Shown: positions 1 to 6,613 of the stretch, one piece after another | Layout: each line of letters starts with the position of its first letter | How positions within the stretch are numbered: the stretch's first letter is position 1 | DNA from: a virus | IMG/VR virus record: IMGVR_UViG_3300031772_000204 | Span: 1-29,003 of that record | Length of the DNA: 29,003 bases | Reading direction: 5' to 3' (one strand) | Position numbers and translations under genes: made by a program | The notes under the pieces: model-generated | Database searches by the model: none | What the model was told of the DNA's origin: nothing | Seen by the model: only the letters and a program-made list of their open reading frames with translations

Positions 1-157
1 CGTTCGTGCACGAGGTTGTGACGTAGGCTGTGTCGGCCTCGAATGTGAAGCCCAGGTCGATGAGCTTCCGGAGAAGCTCCTTGGCAACTTCGGTGTCTTT
101 GACGTTGATAACGGCCTTGAAGCTGAGACGATGGACTAACGGGTTATTTTTTCTCAT
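1..157 (-). CDS. Hypothetical protein, N-terminal 52 codons (runs off left edge)
   Basis: Only the N-terminus is in the window. It begins MRKNNPLVHRLSFKAVI, and a lysine/leucine-rich helix (roughly residues 20-34) is followed by a predicted strand. No family is recognised. The ATG at 157 is chosen because a promoter on the minus strand (-35 TTGCCA 190-185, -10 TATAAT 168-163, 16-bp spacer) ends five bases before it, as for most genes here. No ribosome binding site is present, so the transcript is predicted to be leaderless. Confidence 0.75.
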   Translation of the reverse strand, partial: MRKNNPLVHRLSFKAVINVKDTEVAKELLRKLIDLGFTFEADTAYVTTSCTN

Positions 158-261
158 GACTTATTATACTTTATTTGCGGTGAATGGCAAGGTTATTCGA
201 CGCTAATTCTGCGGTGATTAATTAATCAATGGGAACGCACTGGTTTTCAGGATGTCCTCCA

Positions 262-465
262 TCAGAGCGGCGGATTCGGTAGCGCCATCCATGCGACGAT
301 GTAGTATCCGTCGGCTTCGATTGATTGTGCGTTGTGATCCACCCATTTTCCGAATCTCCACTTTGCGAGACTGTATCCCATGTGTCCCGAAGCCTTGCTC
401 CCCCACGATACTAGGATTTCAGCCGTTTTTGGTGCAGTTGAGATGTCACGCCAATGGATTTTCAT
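262..465 (-). CDS. DUF551-like small phage protein (67 aa)
   Basis: The protein opens with W-R-D-I-S-T-A-P-K near residues 5-13 and ends with W-M-A-L-P-N-P-P (59-66), with aromatic residues between. A W..IS.AP....ILV opening and a W.PLP.PP ending are typical of DUF551-type phage proteins, whose function is unknown. The start at 465 is fixed by a promoter (TTGACA 502-497, 17 bp, TATAAT 479-474) ending eight bases upstream. The family assignment is by pattern only. Confidence 0.8.
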   Translation of the reverse strand: MKIHWRDISTAPKTAEILVSWGSKASGHMGYSLAKWRFGKWVDHNAQSIEADGYYIVAWMALPNPPL

Positions 466-505
466 CGTGAGATATTATACTATTTGACAAGCGGATTGTC
501 AAGAG

Positions 506-871
506 TTACTTGAAGGTGTAGAAGCTGATTGTGTTGACGCCGGTGATTTCCTTTATCTTTGTCAATCCCTCGATGGTGTGAGGAACGACGCCGATGACTT
601 GCCAGACGCCTTCGATTCGCCGGCACGACTGATCGTGGTGGAATTCCAATTGGCGTGTTGTGGTGTAATCCTTCACGACGTTATCAGGATGAGCGCTGGT
701 GTGAACCACCATCATCTTCTTTGAATTCCAAATGTGTCGAACGACGATGTTGGTTTCCTTGTTGGATCCACTCCAGCAATCCCAGATTTTTCCGAACATG
801 GAGTTACCGGCGGTGTTGAGGTTGACCTTTCCGATTCCGAGGATGGCCATCGAACCGTAATTGTAATTCAT
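506..871 (-). CDS. Conserved-looking hypothetical protein (121 aa)
   Basis: I do not recognise a family. The sequence is mixed alpha/beta with a hydrophobic N-terminus (MAILGIGKV near residue 8) but no convincing signal peptide. The C-terminus (IEGVWQVIGVVPHTIEGL) looks like a beta-sheet core. The gene stands alone, with its own promoter (TTGACA 905-900, 16 bp, TATAAT 883-878) ending six bases before the ATG. No Shine-Dalgarno sequence is present. Confidence 0.8.
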   Translation of the reverse strand: MNYNYGSMAILGIGKVNLNTAGNSMFGKIWDCWSGSNKETNIVVRHIWNSKKMMVVHTSAHPDNVVKDYTTTRQLEFHHDQSCRRIEGVWQVIGVVPHTIEGLTKIKEITGVNTISFYTFK

Positions 872-911
872 ACCTTTATTATACTTTATTCTAGTTGATT
901 GTCAAACGATT

Positions 912-1109
912 TCAGTCAACAATCTTGTAAAGTTCTTTGAAGGAAGGGACTCGGCCGAGCTGTTTCTCCAGCTTGACCTTTTCGGTGTTCAGCTTTCGGA
1001 AGCGTCGATTGACTTCACTGCGAGGCAGTTCTCCGTCGCAGCAGAGGTTTTCAGGTGAGAGAGCACACTCAATAGAGGCGAGACGGTTGATGATGTCTTG
1101 TTCGTTCAT
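912..1109 (-). CDS. Small helical hypothetical protein (65 aa)
   Basis: The protein is almost entirely charged helix, with a central LSPENLCCDGELPRSEV segment (17-33) followed by an R/K/E-rich helix and LGRVPSFKEL. I have the impression that this SPENL..DGELPR pattern recurs in phage and plasmid proteins, but I know of no function. The promoter (TTGACA 1143-1138, 16 bp, TATAAT 1121-1116) ends six bases before the start codon. Confidence 0.8.
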   Translation of the reverse strand: MNEQDIINRLASIECALSPENLCCDGELPRSEVNRRFRKLNTEKVKLEKQLGRVPSFKELYKIVD

Positions 1110-1167
1110 GACGTTATTATACCTTATTCGATTCGATTGTCAAATCAATTCGGTGCTCGGTATGGTG

Positions 1168-1299
1168 TTACCAGAGTTTGGCGATGAAATGGAGGCCGAC
1201 GTAGATGACTCCGACGAACGCTGCAACAATCAGAAAGAGAACAGCGGTGATGACGGTTTCGATGGTTGTGTATCCACCGATTTCTTTGATTTTCTTCAT
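1168..1299 (-). CDS. 43-aa single-span membrane protein with a pilin-like N-terminus
   Basis: The frame runs from ATG 1299 to TAA 1168. Residues 1-7 are basic (MKKIKEI). They are followed by GGYTTIETVI and a long hydrophobic segment (about 14-37), then a short KLW tail. The G-aromatic-T-x-x-E arrangement directly before a membrane helix resembles the class III signal of type IV prepilins and pseudopilins. It could equally be an unrelated small membrane or holin-like protein. The promoter (TTGCCA 1334-1329, 17 bp, TATAAT 1311-1306) ends six bases from the ATG, which strongly supports a real gene despite its size. Confidence 0.75.
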   Translation of the reverse strand: MKKIKEIGGYTTIETVITAVLFLIVAAFVGVIYVGLHFIAKLW

Positions 1300-1337
1300 G
1301 GTGTTATTATACTATTTGACAAGTTAATTGGCAAGAG

Positions 1338-1619
1338 TTAGTTTCTGTCGGCGTCGTCGGGAATCTGGAGGTAGTCGTCAAACTCGGCCATGCGCTCGTC
1401 GTCGGGCTCGTCGTCCACCACTTCGGGTGACTCACAGTGTTGAGCCAGTGTTGCGACGAGGTGATTGTAATCTCCGCTCATGGCGTCATCAAGAACAAAC
1501 TTGATTTCTTCCCTCGTCCATCCCTCTCTACGAGCTTGATTCTGAAAGGCATCCATGAGGGAGAAGGCATTGTCGTCTAGTCCGACGAGTTGAAGTGAAA
1601 CTTTCTTTTCAATATTCAT
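1338..1619 (-). CDS. Conserved hypothetical protein (93 aa)
   Basis: The central helix FSLMDAFQNQARREGWTREE (19-38) and the following VLDDAMSGDYNHLVATLAQHC are a pattern I associate with a widespread small phage/plasmid protein of unknown role. The C-terminal third is strongly acidic (DDEPDDE). The start at 1619 follows the promoter TTGACA 1653-1648, 16 bp, TATAAT 1631-1626, with six bases between. It appears to be monocistronic. Confidence 0.82.
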   Translation of the reverse strand: MNIEKKVSLQLVGLDDNAFSLMDAFQNQARREGWTREEIKFVLDDAMSGDYNHLVATLAQHCESPEVVDDEPDDERMAEFDDYLQIPDDADRN

Positions 1620-1636
1620 TGTGTTATTATACTTTA

Positions 1637-1816
1637 TTAGGAGAGTTTGTCAAGAGCTGATTTGATTTTCTTAAAAGTTGTCTCTGCCGTGCCGATAGAC
1701 TCCACAACATTAAGTTGAATCCTCAAGATTTGTTTGGCAAAGCTTTTCTTGCCAATGCAGTGGTGGAGTTTAAACTCCCTGGCCCAATCGTCCGGCGTTT
1801 TAACATGCATGTTCAT
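1637..1816 (-). CDS. Small hypothetical protein (59 aa), translationally coupled
   Basis: The start ATG at 1816 overlaps the stop of the upstream membrane microprotein (shared ATGA, 1816-1813). It is preferred over an upstream in-frame TTG at 1834. The protein begins MNMHVKTPDDWAREFKLHHC and ends in a lysine-rich helix. No family is recognised. It has no promoter of its own, so expression probably depends on the promoter at 1957-1930 and on translational coupling. Confidence 0.75.
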   Translation of the reverse strand: MNMHVKTPDDWAREFKLHHCIGKKSFAKQILRIQLNVVESIGTAETTFKKIKSALDKLS

Positions 1817-1923
1817 TTCTTTCTCAAACACCAAAGATTGTAACTAGACCACGCGAATCCCAAGATGCCTCCGACTATGGCGAGGATACTTGTGGCGAGA
1901 CTGAAGTAGTCGGCTAATATCAT
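1813..1923 (-). CDS. 36-aa single-span membrane microprotein
   Basis: The protein is one hydrophobic helix (about residues 7-30) with a basic tail (LRKK), so it is probably an inner-membrane peptide with its C-terminus in the cytoplasm. A promoter (TTGCCA 1957-1952, 16 bp, TATAAT 1935-1930) ends six bases before the ATG, and the downstream gene overlaps its stop by four bases. Both support translation. Function is unknown; holin-like or superinfection-exclusion roles are only possibilities. Confidence 0.72.
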   Translation of the reverse strand: MILADYFSLATSILAIVGGILGFAWSSYNLWCLRKK

Positions 1924-1945
1924 GACGTTATTATACACCAGCAGG

Positions 1946-2038
1946 TTAATTTGGCAAACCAAAGACGAAAATTAATATAGCAAATAACACGAAGATCACT
2001 ATGATCACCATGTCTGTGTATTTGCCAAATTCGTGCAT
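1946..2038 (-). CDS. 30-aa membrane microprotein
   Basis: The frame from ATG 2038 encodes MHEFGKYTDM followed by an uninterrupted hydrophobic run of about 16 residues and the ending GLPN. It lies 14 bases after the stop of the gene at 2053-2274 and has no clear promoter, so it probably shares that transcript. Its last codons (LPN, TAA) coincide with the TTGCCA -35 box of the next gene (1957-1952), the same compaction seen throughout the window. Confidence 0.6.
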   Translation of the reverse strand: MHEFGKYTDMVIIVIFVLFAILIFVFGLPN

Positions 2039-2052
2039 TGTGGTTTACACTA

Positions 2053-2274
2053 TTACACCACCGCCGCTTTGGCGAGTGCCATCGCTTTCTTTCCGATGAC
2101 CCAGAGGATGGCATTGACGGTGTGAGTGTTCCAGCTGTAAGCCCGAGTGTCGGCGTCGAGGTTCATTCTGGTCGCCATGTCCATTTCGTCTGTGCCGCTG
2201 GTGAAGTTTTCAACAGCGACGCGTTTGGCTTTCGGATACTTGGTGAGGGCGGTTTCGATGAAGATGTCGTTCAT
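2053..2274 (-). CDS. Hypothetical protein (73 aa)
   Basis: The protein contains a charged N-terminal half (TKYPKAKRVAVENFTSGTDE), a TRMNLDADTRAYSWN segment and a hydrophobic C-terminal helix (IGKKAMALAKAAVV). It resembles small phage proteins of unknown role; I assign no function. The promoter (TTGACA 2309-2304, 17 bp, TATAAT 2286-2281) overlaps the last codons of the upstream gene and ends six bases before the ATG. Confidence 0.8.
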   Translation of the reverse strand: MNDIFIETALTKYPKAKRVAVENFTSGTDEMDMATRMNLDADTRAYSWNTHTVNAILWVIGKKAMALAKAAVV

Positions 2275-2288
2275 GAAGTTATTATATC

Positions 2289-2465
2289 TTATTCTCCGTA
2301 TTTTGTCAAGAGAAAAGCTACGACACCATCCGAATCATAATCCGGAGTTGCAAACTCGAAGCTTCCATGATTAAGAGGATGTGTATCAAAAAGGATTTGT
2401 GCTTCATCAGGCATCGATGTCAGGAAGGCTTTCCAATCAGCTACGGTCTTTAGTGGTTTGTTCAT
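2289..2465 (-). CDS. Hypothetical protein (58 aa)
   Basis: The frame from ATG 2465 to TAA 2289 encodes MNKPLKTVADWKAFLTSMPD and ends FLLTKYGE. The LLTK codons contain the TTGACA -35 box of the next gene, and the stop lies in that promoter's spacer. No family is recognised. There is no promoter directly upstream. Instead a GC-rich hairpin (2474-2493) ends eight bases before the ATG, so expression probably comes from the upstream gene's transcript. Confidence 0.7.
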   Translation of the reverse strand: MNKPLKTVADWKAFLTSMPDEAQILFDTHPLNHGSFEFATPDYDSDGVVAFLLTKYGE

Positions 2466-2473
2466 AAAGAAGT

Positions 2474-2493
2474 CAGGGGCATCCTTGCCCCTG
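2474..2493 (-). promoter_or_regulatory. Hairpin eight bases upstream of a start codon
   Basis: CAGGGGCA and TGCCCCTG form an 8-bp stem around a four-base AGGA loop, and the hairpin ends exactly eight bases before ATG 2465. It lacks a proper U-tract. It could be a weak intercistronic terminator, an RNA processing site or a structure affecting translation. A similar hairpin with the same 8-base spacing precedes the gene at 16346. Confidence 0.5.
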
Positions 2494-2497
2494 TTGT

Positions 2498-2734
2498 TTA
2501 CATCGACTGGTAGGTTTCGCTCTTGGACCAGTTCTCATACCATTCGCCACGATCCTCATAGACTTCGTTCAAGGGAACTTTCTTGATGGTAGTCTTTGAG
2601 TGGAAAATGTGGCCGAGGTTCACATGAGTCTTGAACTTGGCCTTGACTTCCATCCATCCATCCTTGTAACGGACGATGGAACCTTTCTCAACGGGGTATG
2701 GAACATTGACTGTCGGAATTGATTCGTTATTCAT
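2498..2734 (-). CDS. Conserved phage protein, small beta-barrel-like (78 aa)
   Basis: The N-terminal half (VEKGSIVRYKDGWMEVKAKF) reads like a small SH3/KOW-type beta barrel. The C-terminus EWYENWSKSETYQSM is a pattern I associate with recurrent phage proteins of unknown function. The promoter is TTGCCA 2768-2763, 16 bp, TAATAT 2746-2741, six bases before the ATG at 2734. Confidence 0.78.
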   Translation of the reverse strand: MNNESIPTVNVPYPVEKGSIVRYKDGWMEVKAKFKTHVNLGHIFHSKTTIKKVPLNEVYEDRGEWYENWSKSETYQSM

Positions 2735-2771
2735 ACCGATATATTATCATTGTTTGAACAAATGGCAAATC

Positions 2772-3203
2772 CTATCCGGAAGAATCGTATTCCCAAACGT
2801 CACCACACTTGTTACATTTACAGACATTATAACAGCTCCTCATTCCTTGGTTGCCAACCTCGACATAATTGTGGTAACAGGTTGTGAACTTGAAGTAACG
2901 AACCTTCTTGTCCCAATAGTCGTGGGCCATTCCGTAGTTGTCGCCATGATTCATGTAGAACAACGTGATGGAGAGCATTTCACGATTCTTTGGCTGTTTC
3001 AGAAGTTTCGACTCGCCAAAGTTACAAATTTGTCGGAATTCAATACCGAGCTTACACCACGTAAAGAATCCACTCTGAGCGAATTCCTCAGCAGTGATTT
3101 CGGTGAAACCGGGAGGAGCATCGTTGGACTTCCCCCACTTCGATTCATGGGCTTCACGTTGTTCTTTGGATTGAATCTCAAAATAGTCGATTTTATGAAT
3201 CAT
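2772..3203 (-). CDS. Hypothetical protein with C-terminal zinc-ribbon-like cluster (143 aa)
   Basis: The start at 3203 (MIHKIDYFEIQSKEQREAHE) is preferred to upstream codons because the promoter (TTGACA 3239-3234, 16 bp, TAAACT 3217-3212) ends eight bases before it. The body is aromatic-rich. The last 25 residues carry C-Y-N-V-C-K-C-N-K-C-G, a likely zinc-binding knuckle. It is the last leftward gene before the strand switch and diverges from the gene at 3288. The two start codons are 84 bp apart. Confidence 0.8.
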   Translation of the reverse strand: MIHKIDYFEIQSKEQREAHESKWGKSNDAPPGFTEITAEEFAQSGFFTWCKLGIEFRQICNFGESKLLKQPKNREMLSITLFYMNHGDNYGMAHDYWDKKVRYFKFTTCYHNYVEVGNQGMRSCYNVCKCNKCGDVWEYDSSG

Positions 3204-3287
3204 GTACACGGAGTTTATACTATTCCAATTGATTGTCAAGTCGAAAGATTTTATTTGACACGGATGTTATTTGTGATAAAATACTCC

Positions 3288-3716
3288 ATGACAAAAACTC
3301 CTTCTGAATGGTGCAGTCTGGCTCACGTTGACATTATCGACCCTGATGGTTGGGATCGTCAGAATTTCACCGTCGATTGGGCACGGCCGATTTCCTTCAT
3401 CGAATTCTGGAACAGGGCTGGTCGTTCGACTTGCCGTGGATTCACCGAACTTGCCAAGATGTGGCAAACGGTTGTCATCAACATGGATGTTAAAGTCGAA
3501 ACCAAAAATTTCGGCATGACCGTCAAAGCCACGATGGTCAATGGCGAGGTTCTGGTGTTCAACAATGTGACTGAGGTTCATTACTGTTACCCTTCGTCTG
3601 TCAGCAAGTCTCTGGCATTCGAGAGTGACATTCACGGAACCGGTTGCACCTATCGTGTCGAACTGGTAACCGAATTCGAGGTTCGTCCGGCGACCGAACT
3701 GGCTGACCAGTTTTAA
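3288..3716 (+). CDS. Hypothetical protein (142 aa)
   Basis: First gene of the rightward block. The ATG at 3288 follows TTGACA 3255-3260, 16 bp and TAAAAT 3277-3282 by five bases. The sequence is a mixed alpha/beta domain with several tryptophans in the first half and a beta-rich second half. No family is recognised. A longer open frame from 2676 exists but overlaps the minus-strand gene and has no promoter. Confidence 0.82.
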   Translation: MTKTPSEWCSLAHVDIIDPDGWDRQNFTVDWARPISFIEFWNRAGRSTCRGFTELAKMWQTVVINMDVKVETKNFGMTVKATMVNGEVLVFNNVTEVHYCYPSSVSKSLAFESDIHGTGCTYRVELVTEFEVRPATELADQF

Positions 3717-3754
3717 TTTGACAAACAAACAATAATAAAGTAAACTCCATCACT

Positions 3755-3991
3755 ATGAAAAACAGACTCTATCAGTTCAAGAATGTCGCCTACACCTTCG
3801 CTGGAAAGTGGAACTTCGTCGTCTCGTTGGAGAATGGAACCACGTTCCACTATCGGACGACTCTGCCGGGCGGACGTGAGACAGCCGACAAGGTTGCTCG
3901 TCAGGTCGCCGGCGCAGTTGCTCGTTCCGGCAAGCTGGACAATCTGGCTCGGGTCACCATCGACAAGATTCTCGCCTCAGTTGAGGCCTGA
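3755..3991 (+). CDS. Hypothetical protein (78 aa)
   Basis: The first half is beta-rich (MKNRLYQFKNVAYTFAGKWN). The second half is a long alanine/arginine helix (ADKVARQVAGAVARSGKLDN). The promoter TTGACA 3718-3723, 17 bp, TAAACT 3741-3746 ends eight bases before the ATG. GC content and codon use look somewhat higher in GC than in neighbouring genes. Function is unknown. Confidence 0.8.
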   Translation: MKNRLYQFKNVAYTFAGKWNFVVSLENGTTFHYRTTLPGGRETADKVARQVAGAVARSGKLDNLARVTIDKILASVEA

Positions 3992-4017
3992 AGGTTGACA
4001 GATTGAGTCTTAGAATG

Positions 4018-4102
4018 ATTTTGTGTGATAAATCGGGTTCAATTCCCGAAGGAATGGCGAAAGCCTCCCCTGGACGGTAAGGATCGTGACACAACTTTTT
4101 TC
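4018..4102 (+). ncRNA. Small structured RNA with a tRNA-like T-arm
   Basis: A TTGACA box lies at 3995-4000. The RNA ends are paired: TTGTGT 4021-4026 with ACACAA 4089-4094, extended by GAT/ATC. Inside is a perfect T-arm-like hairpin (TCGGG, loop TTCAATT, CCCGA, 4032-4048) and a GGC-GAAA-GCC hairpin (4056-4065). A T-tract (4096-4101) follows the closing stem and would act as an intrinsic terminator. I cannot assign an RNA class. No tRNA acceptor/CCA arrangement fits. Confidence 0.6.
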
Positions 4103-4135
4103 TTGCCAATTTGTTAAAACATTGTATCTTCCATC

Positions 4136-4420
4136 ATGAAAATGAAAATGTTTGGTATCCGAAATGCTGGAACGAAAGCTCCGATGGGTTACTCAATCTT
4201 CTCCAATGAGGGTGGTGAGTTTTGTAACTCCGTTGGCTGCCGGTTGGAGATGACGGCTGACAACGATCCGATCTGGCTGGTGAATAGCCGGTCGGAGGCT
4301 AATCTGACACTGAATGATAATTCAGAGTGGTACAACGCCAGCCGTGAACATCCGTGCTGGCCGATGATGTTCAATCCTGTTCACTTTGAAATTTTTGAAT
4401 GTGAGTTGACAATCTTTTAA
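4136..4420 (+). CDS. Hypothetical protein (94 aa)
   Basis: The protein starts MKMKMFGIRNAGTKAPMGYS and ends EIFECELTIF. It reads as a small beta-rich globular domain with no recognised family. The promoter TTGCCA 4103-4108, 16 bp, TATCTT 4125-4130 ends five bases before the ATG. The final codons contain the TTGACA -35 box of the next gene (4406-4411). Confidence 0.8.
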   Translation: MKMKMFGIRNAGTKAPMGYSIFSNEGGEFCNSVGCRLEMTADNDPIWLVNSRSEANLTLNDNSEWYNASREHPCWPMMFNPVHFEIFECELTIF

Positions 4421-4439
4421 TTCTACTGTAATCTCTACC

Positions 4440-4775
4440 ATGACAACCAAGCAAGTCGGGGAACTGTTGGGCGACACTCAGCACGTTAGCAAATACAAAG
4501 GTCAGTTCAAGTTATGGAAAAGTTATTTCTGGGGCATTACATCGAATGCCGACAAGCTCGTGGATCTTGTTAAGACCAAAATTCCAAACGTTAAAATCAC
4601 CGGCCATGGCAATCATCACCATTCCTTTGTAGGAGGAGCCAAGTCTGGTTCTGACAAGGATTCTTACCTTTGGGTAACGTTCACCATTCCGGAGAAATCC
4701 ATTGAGGTAGAACATAGGAACTTCGACCCTCACGAGGCCATTGGACAGAGCAACGAATCATTTGCCAAATCTTAA
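4440..4775 (+). CDS. Hypothetical protein (111 aa)
   Basis: Not recognised. It has an HHH stretch (GHGNHHHSF, near residue 56) and a C-terminal beta/charged region. The promoter TTGACA 4406-4411, 17 bp, TAATCT 4429-4434 ends five bases before the ATG. Its last codons include the TTGCCA -35 box of the next gene. Confidence 0.8.
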   Translation: MTTKQVGELLGDTQHVSKYKGQFKLWKSYFWGITSNADKLVDLVKTKIPNVKITGHGNHHHSFVGGAKSGSDKDSYLWVTFTIPEKSIEVEHRNFDPHEAIGQSNESFAKS

Positions 4776-4794
4776 TTTTCAAGTAAACTATCCC

Positions 4795-5094
4795 ATGAAT
4801 AAAAACCTCTGTGGAAAAACTAGAAAGATGGAACGTCCCTACGAAGTTTGGACTGGCGATGCTGGCGACCTTGGAACGATCACCTATCTCGTTCTGAAAA
4901 AGTATCAGTCTCCCGAAGATGAAGCCGGCAATCAATTCGCCCGATGGTTCGTGGCCGCCAAGAGTGACGCCACCTATGGAACCTTTGAAATGGGTGACAG
5001 TTACATCCACGAAATCAAGATGGTTGCCAGGCGCGTCTGGGTTGACGACGGCAACGAAATGCCGGCCGAAGTGAAACAACTTATCGCTGCCTAA
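4795..5094 (+). CDS. Hypothetical protein (99 aa)
   Basis: The ATG at 4795 (MNKNLCGKTRKMERPYEVWT) is chosen because the promoter TTGCCA 4762-4767, 16 bp, TAAACT 4784-4789 ends five bases upstream. The domain is alpha/beta with a conserved-looking aromatic core (ARWFVAAKSDATYGTFEMGD). Function is unknown. Confidence 0.8.
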   Translation: MNKNLCGKTRKMERPYEVWTGDAGDLGTITYLVLKKYQSPEDEAGNQFARWFVAAKSDATYGTFEMGDSYIHEIKMVARRVWVDDGNEMPAEVKQLIAA

Positions 5095-5098
5095 TATT

Positions 5099-5317
5099 AT
5101 GAACAGAGCTGTCACGATTTATTTCAAGGGAAAGTCTAATCCCGTCAACATCTTCATTTCCAATACGGATGCCACTGGTCTACAAAACAAGACCATGAGT
5201 GCATTCTATCAGAGCAATTTTAAATTCAACGTCTTCGTGGATAAATCAAGTGAAAGCGCCACAGCAACAATCGCGATTAACAGTTCTCAGGTTGTTGCTT
5301 TCGTTGTTTTCAATTAA
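5099..5317 (+). CDS. Hypothetical protein (72 aa)
   Basis: The ATG lies four bases after the upstream stop, so the gene is probably co-transcribed and perhaps translationally linked with 4795-5094. No separate promoter is clear. The sequence is beta-rich with many N, S and T residues and a hydrophobic C-terminus (VVAFVVFN). No family is recognised. Confidence 0.72.
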   Translation: MNRAVTIYFKGKSNPVNIFISNTDATGLQNKTMSAFYQSNFKFNVFVDKSSESATATIAINSSQVVAFVVFN

Positions 5318-5356
5318 TTTGCCAAACGTTTCAACTAAGGTATAGTCCACAACAAT

Positions 5357-5617
5357 ATGAGCACCGCATGGGAAACAACCGCCGAAGACATCCAACAGGT
5401 TTTGGATGCTCATGATCTCGACCTTAGTGCCGATGATATTCATGATGATCTGAATCATGATGACATCGAAGACGCTGCCCTTTTCGCTGATGAAATGGAT
5501 GACCAGCAACGTTACGCCTTGCAGGAAATCGAACACCAGTTAATCGGAATGGGCCATTTGCCTGAAGGAACATCCACCAAGTTTTCGGATGACTCCATGA
5601 ATGACGTTGAGGAATAA
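5357..5617 (+). CDS. Acidic conserved-looking phage protein (86 aa)
   Basis: A very acidic helical protein. Its opening MSTAWETTAEDIQQVLDAHD is a pattern I associate with small phage proteins of unknown function. An aspartate-rich central segment is followed by a helix with E and Q residues. The promoter TTGCCA 5319-5324, 16 bp, TATAGT 5341-5346 is ten bases before the ATG, at the long end of the range here. Confidence 0.8.
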   Translation: MSTAWETTAEDIQQVLDAHDLDLSADDIHDDLNHDDIEDAALFADEMDDQQRYALQEIEHQLIGMGHLPEGTSTKFSDDSMNDVEE

Positions 5618-5651
5618 TTTGCCATTATCTCCGGATAGTATATAATATCTC

Positions 5652-6002
5652 ATGTCTAACACGCCTTACATCGAGCTTCAACGTCAGAAACTTTCTAATG
5701 GAAAATGGGAAGGAATGTCCCGTGACTACGACGAACCAATCATGTTGAGCCGTTACCAATACGTCATCGAACAGACTGAATCCAAGTTCAACGCCAATTG
5801 GACAGGCTACACCGCAGTTCGGCTGTTTGATTTGGCAAACAGCGTGGTAATGTCGGAGAAAGTCTTTGAATCGGTTTCGCAATCGGCCGTGGCGCAGGGC
5901 GAGGTTTCGGAAGAGGCGGAAGCAAATCAGCCTGAACAGCCGGCGGCTCCGGCAAAGAAACGTGGCCGGCCGAAAAAAGTTGTTGACAACAACGCTGAAT
6001 AA
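5652..6002 (+). CDS. Hypothetical protein with C-terminal AT-hook tail (116 aa)
   Basis: A globular N-terminal domain (about 1-75) is followed by an alanine/glutamate/proline linker and the tail AKKRGRPKKVV, a textbook AT-hook (K-R-G-R-P-K-K) for minor-groove binding of AT-rich DNA. The gene at 8132-8569 ends with nearly the same tail. The promoter TTGCCA 5619-5624, 16 bp, TATAAT 5641-5646 ends five bases before the ATG. The -35 box of the next gene lies within the codons for the final residues. Confidence 0.82.
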   Translation: MSNTPYIELQRQKLSNGKWEGMSRDYDEPIMLSRYQYVIEQTESKFNANWTGYTAVRLFDLANSVVMSEKVFESVSQSAVAQGEVSEEAEANQPEQPAAPAKKRGRPKKVVDNNAE

Positions 6003-6016
6003 GGTATAATAACTTC

Positions 6017-6238
6017 ATGAATCAAAACACCCTAAACGGAATCATCTATGTTCGCAAGACACTCACCGGCTTTTGTTGGATATTCGTTTTTATCATGGTG
6101 ATGAATATTTTCATGTTAATACCAGAAACAAAATCTGACATTGCCTTGAGAATCAGTTCCCTCTTCTTCTCGGTTTTGTATATCACACGCAATGTCGTGG
6201 CATCCTTCATCGAAGGATACGAAGGAAAAAAGAATTGA
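6017..6238 (+). CDS. Small two-span membrane protein (73 aa)
   Basis: Two hydrophobic segments are evident, about residues 17-35 and 46-64, with a short loop and a charged C-terminus (EGYEGKKN). The promoter TTGACA 5983-5988, 16 bp, TATAAT 6005-6010 ends six bases before the ATG, and the stop TGA (6236-6238) lies inside the -35 box of the next gene. Function is unknown. Confidence 0.78.
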   Translation: MNQNTLNGIIYVRKTLTGFCWIFVFIMVMNIFMLIPETKSDIALRISSLFFSVLYITRNVVASFIEGYEGKKN

Positions 6239-6269
6239 CAACCGATGGTTTTCTGATATAATTCTGTCG

Positions 6270-6488
6270 ATGAAAGTCAAATTTCTTAAAAGTTCAACGG
6301 CGAAAATCAAGGATTCTCGCTGCTGTGGCGACGGTTGTTGCTCCTTCGATGAATGGATCGAAGACTTCTTTTCCACAGGCGAAGAAGTGGAAGCCGTAGC
6401 GGAACAGAGTAATTTTCTGCCAAATGGCACGGTTGTTCTCGACGGATTGAAGTTCAATGAAGACTTCATCATCACGGAATTTCCGTAA
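6270..6488 (+). CDS. Small cysteine-containing hypothetical protein (72 aa)
   Basis: The ATG at 6270 is set by TTGACA 6235-6240, 16 bp, TATAAT 6257-6262, with seven bases to the start. A C-C-G-D-G-C-C motif (residues 18-24) could bind a metal. The rest is acidic. The gene ends four bases before the tRNA-like gene at 6493, so the two probably share a transcript. Confidence 0.75.
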   Translation: MKVKFLKSSTAKIKDSRCCGDGCCSFDEWIEDFFSTGEEVEAVAEQSNFLPNGTVVLDGLKFNEDFIITEFP

Positions 6489-6492
6489 TAAT

Positions 6493-6573
6493 TGGCCCGA
6501 AGCTTAAATCTTTGTATAAGCAATCGACTCATAATCGATAGAAAGCCGGGACGAGTGCCGGCCGGGCCAACCA
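6493..6573 (+). tRNA. Divergent tRNA with CAU anticodon (Met or Ile2 type)
   Basis: All four stems pair perfectly: acceptor 6493-6499 with 6563-6569, D-stem GCTT/AAGC, anticodon stem ATCGA/TCGAT with loop CTCATAA, and T-stem GCCGG/CCGGC. The discriminator is A, and CCA is encoded (6571-6573). The D-loop (AAATCTTTGTAT) has no GG, and the eight-base T-loop GACGAGTG lacks TTC, so the usual D-loop/T-loop contacts are missing. It may be a divergent functional tRNA or a tRNA mimic. The D-stem C11-G24 pair is elongator-like. Confidence 0.7.
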
Positions 6574-6613
6574 ATTTCTCTTGACACAAAGATAAAATGT
6601 GTTAAACTTTAAT

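Noticed and set aside
937-1341. 134-codon plus-strand frame
   Set aside because: It overlaps two minus-strand genes, each with a promoter directly before its start; no plus-strand signals are present.
2676-3716. Long plus-strand open frame (346 codons) across the strand switch
   Set aside because: It runs antisense through 2772-3203 and has no promoter at its start; the promoter and ATG at 3288 define a shorter gene in the same frame.
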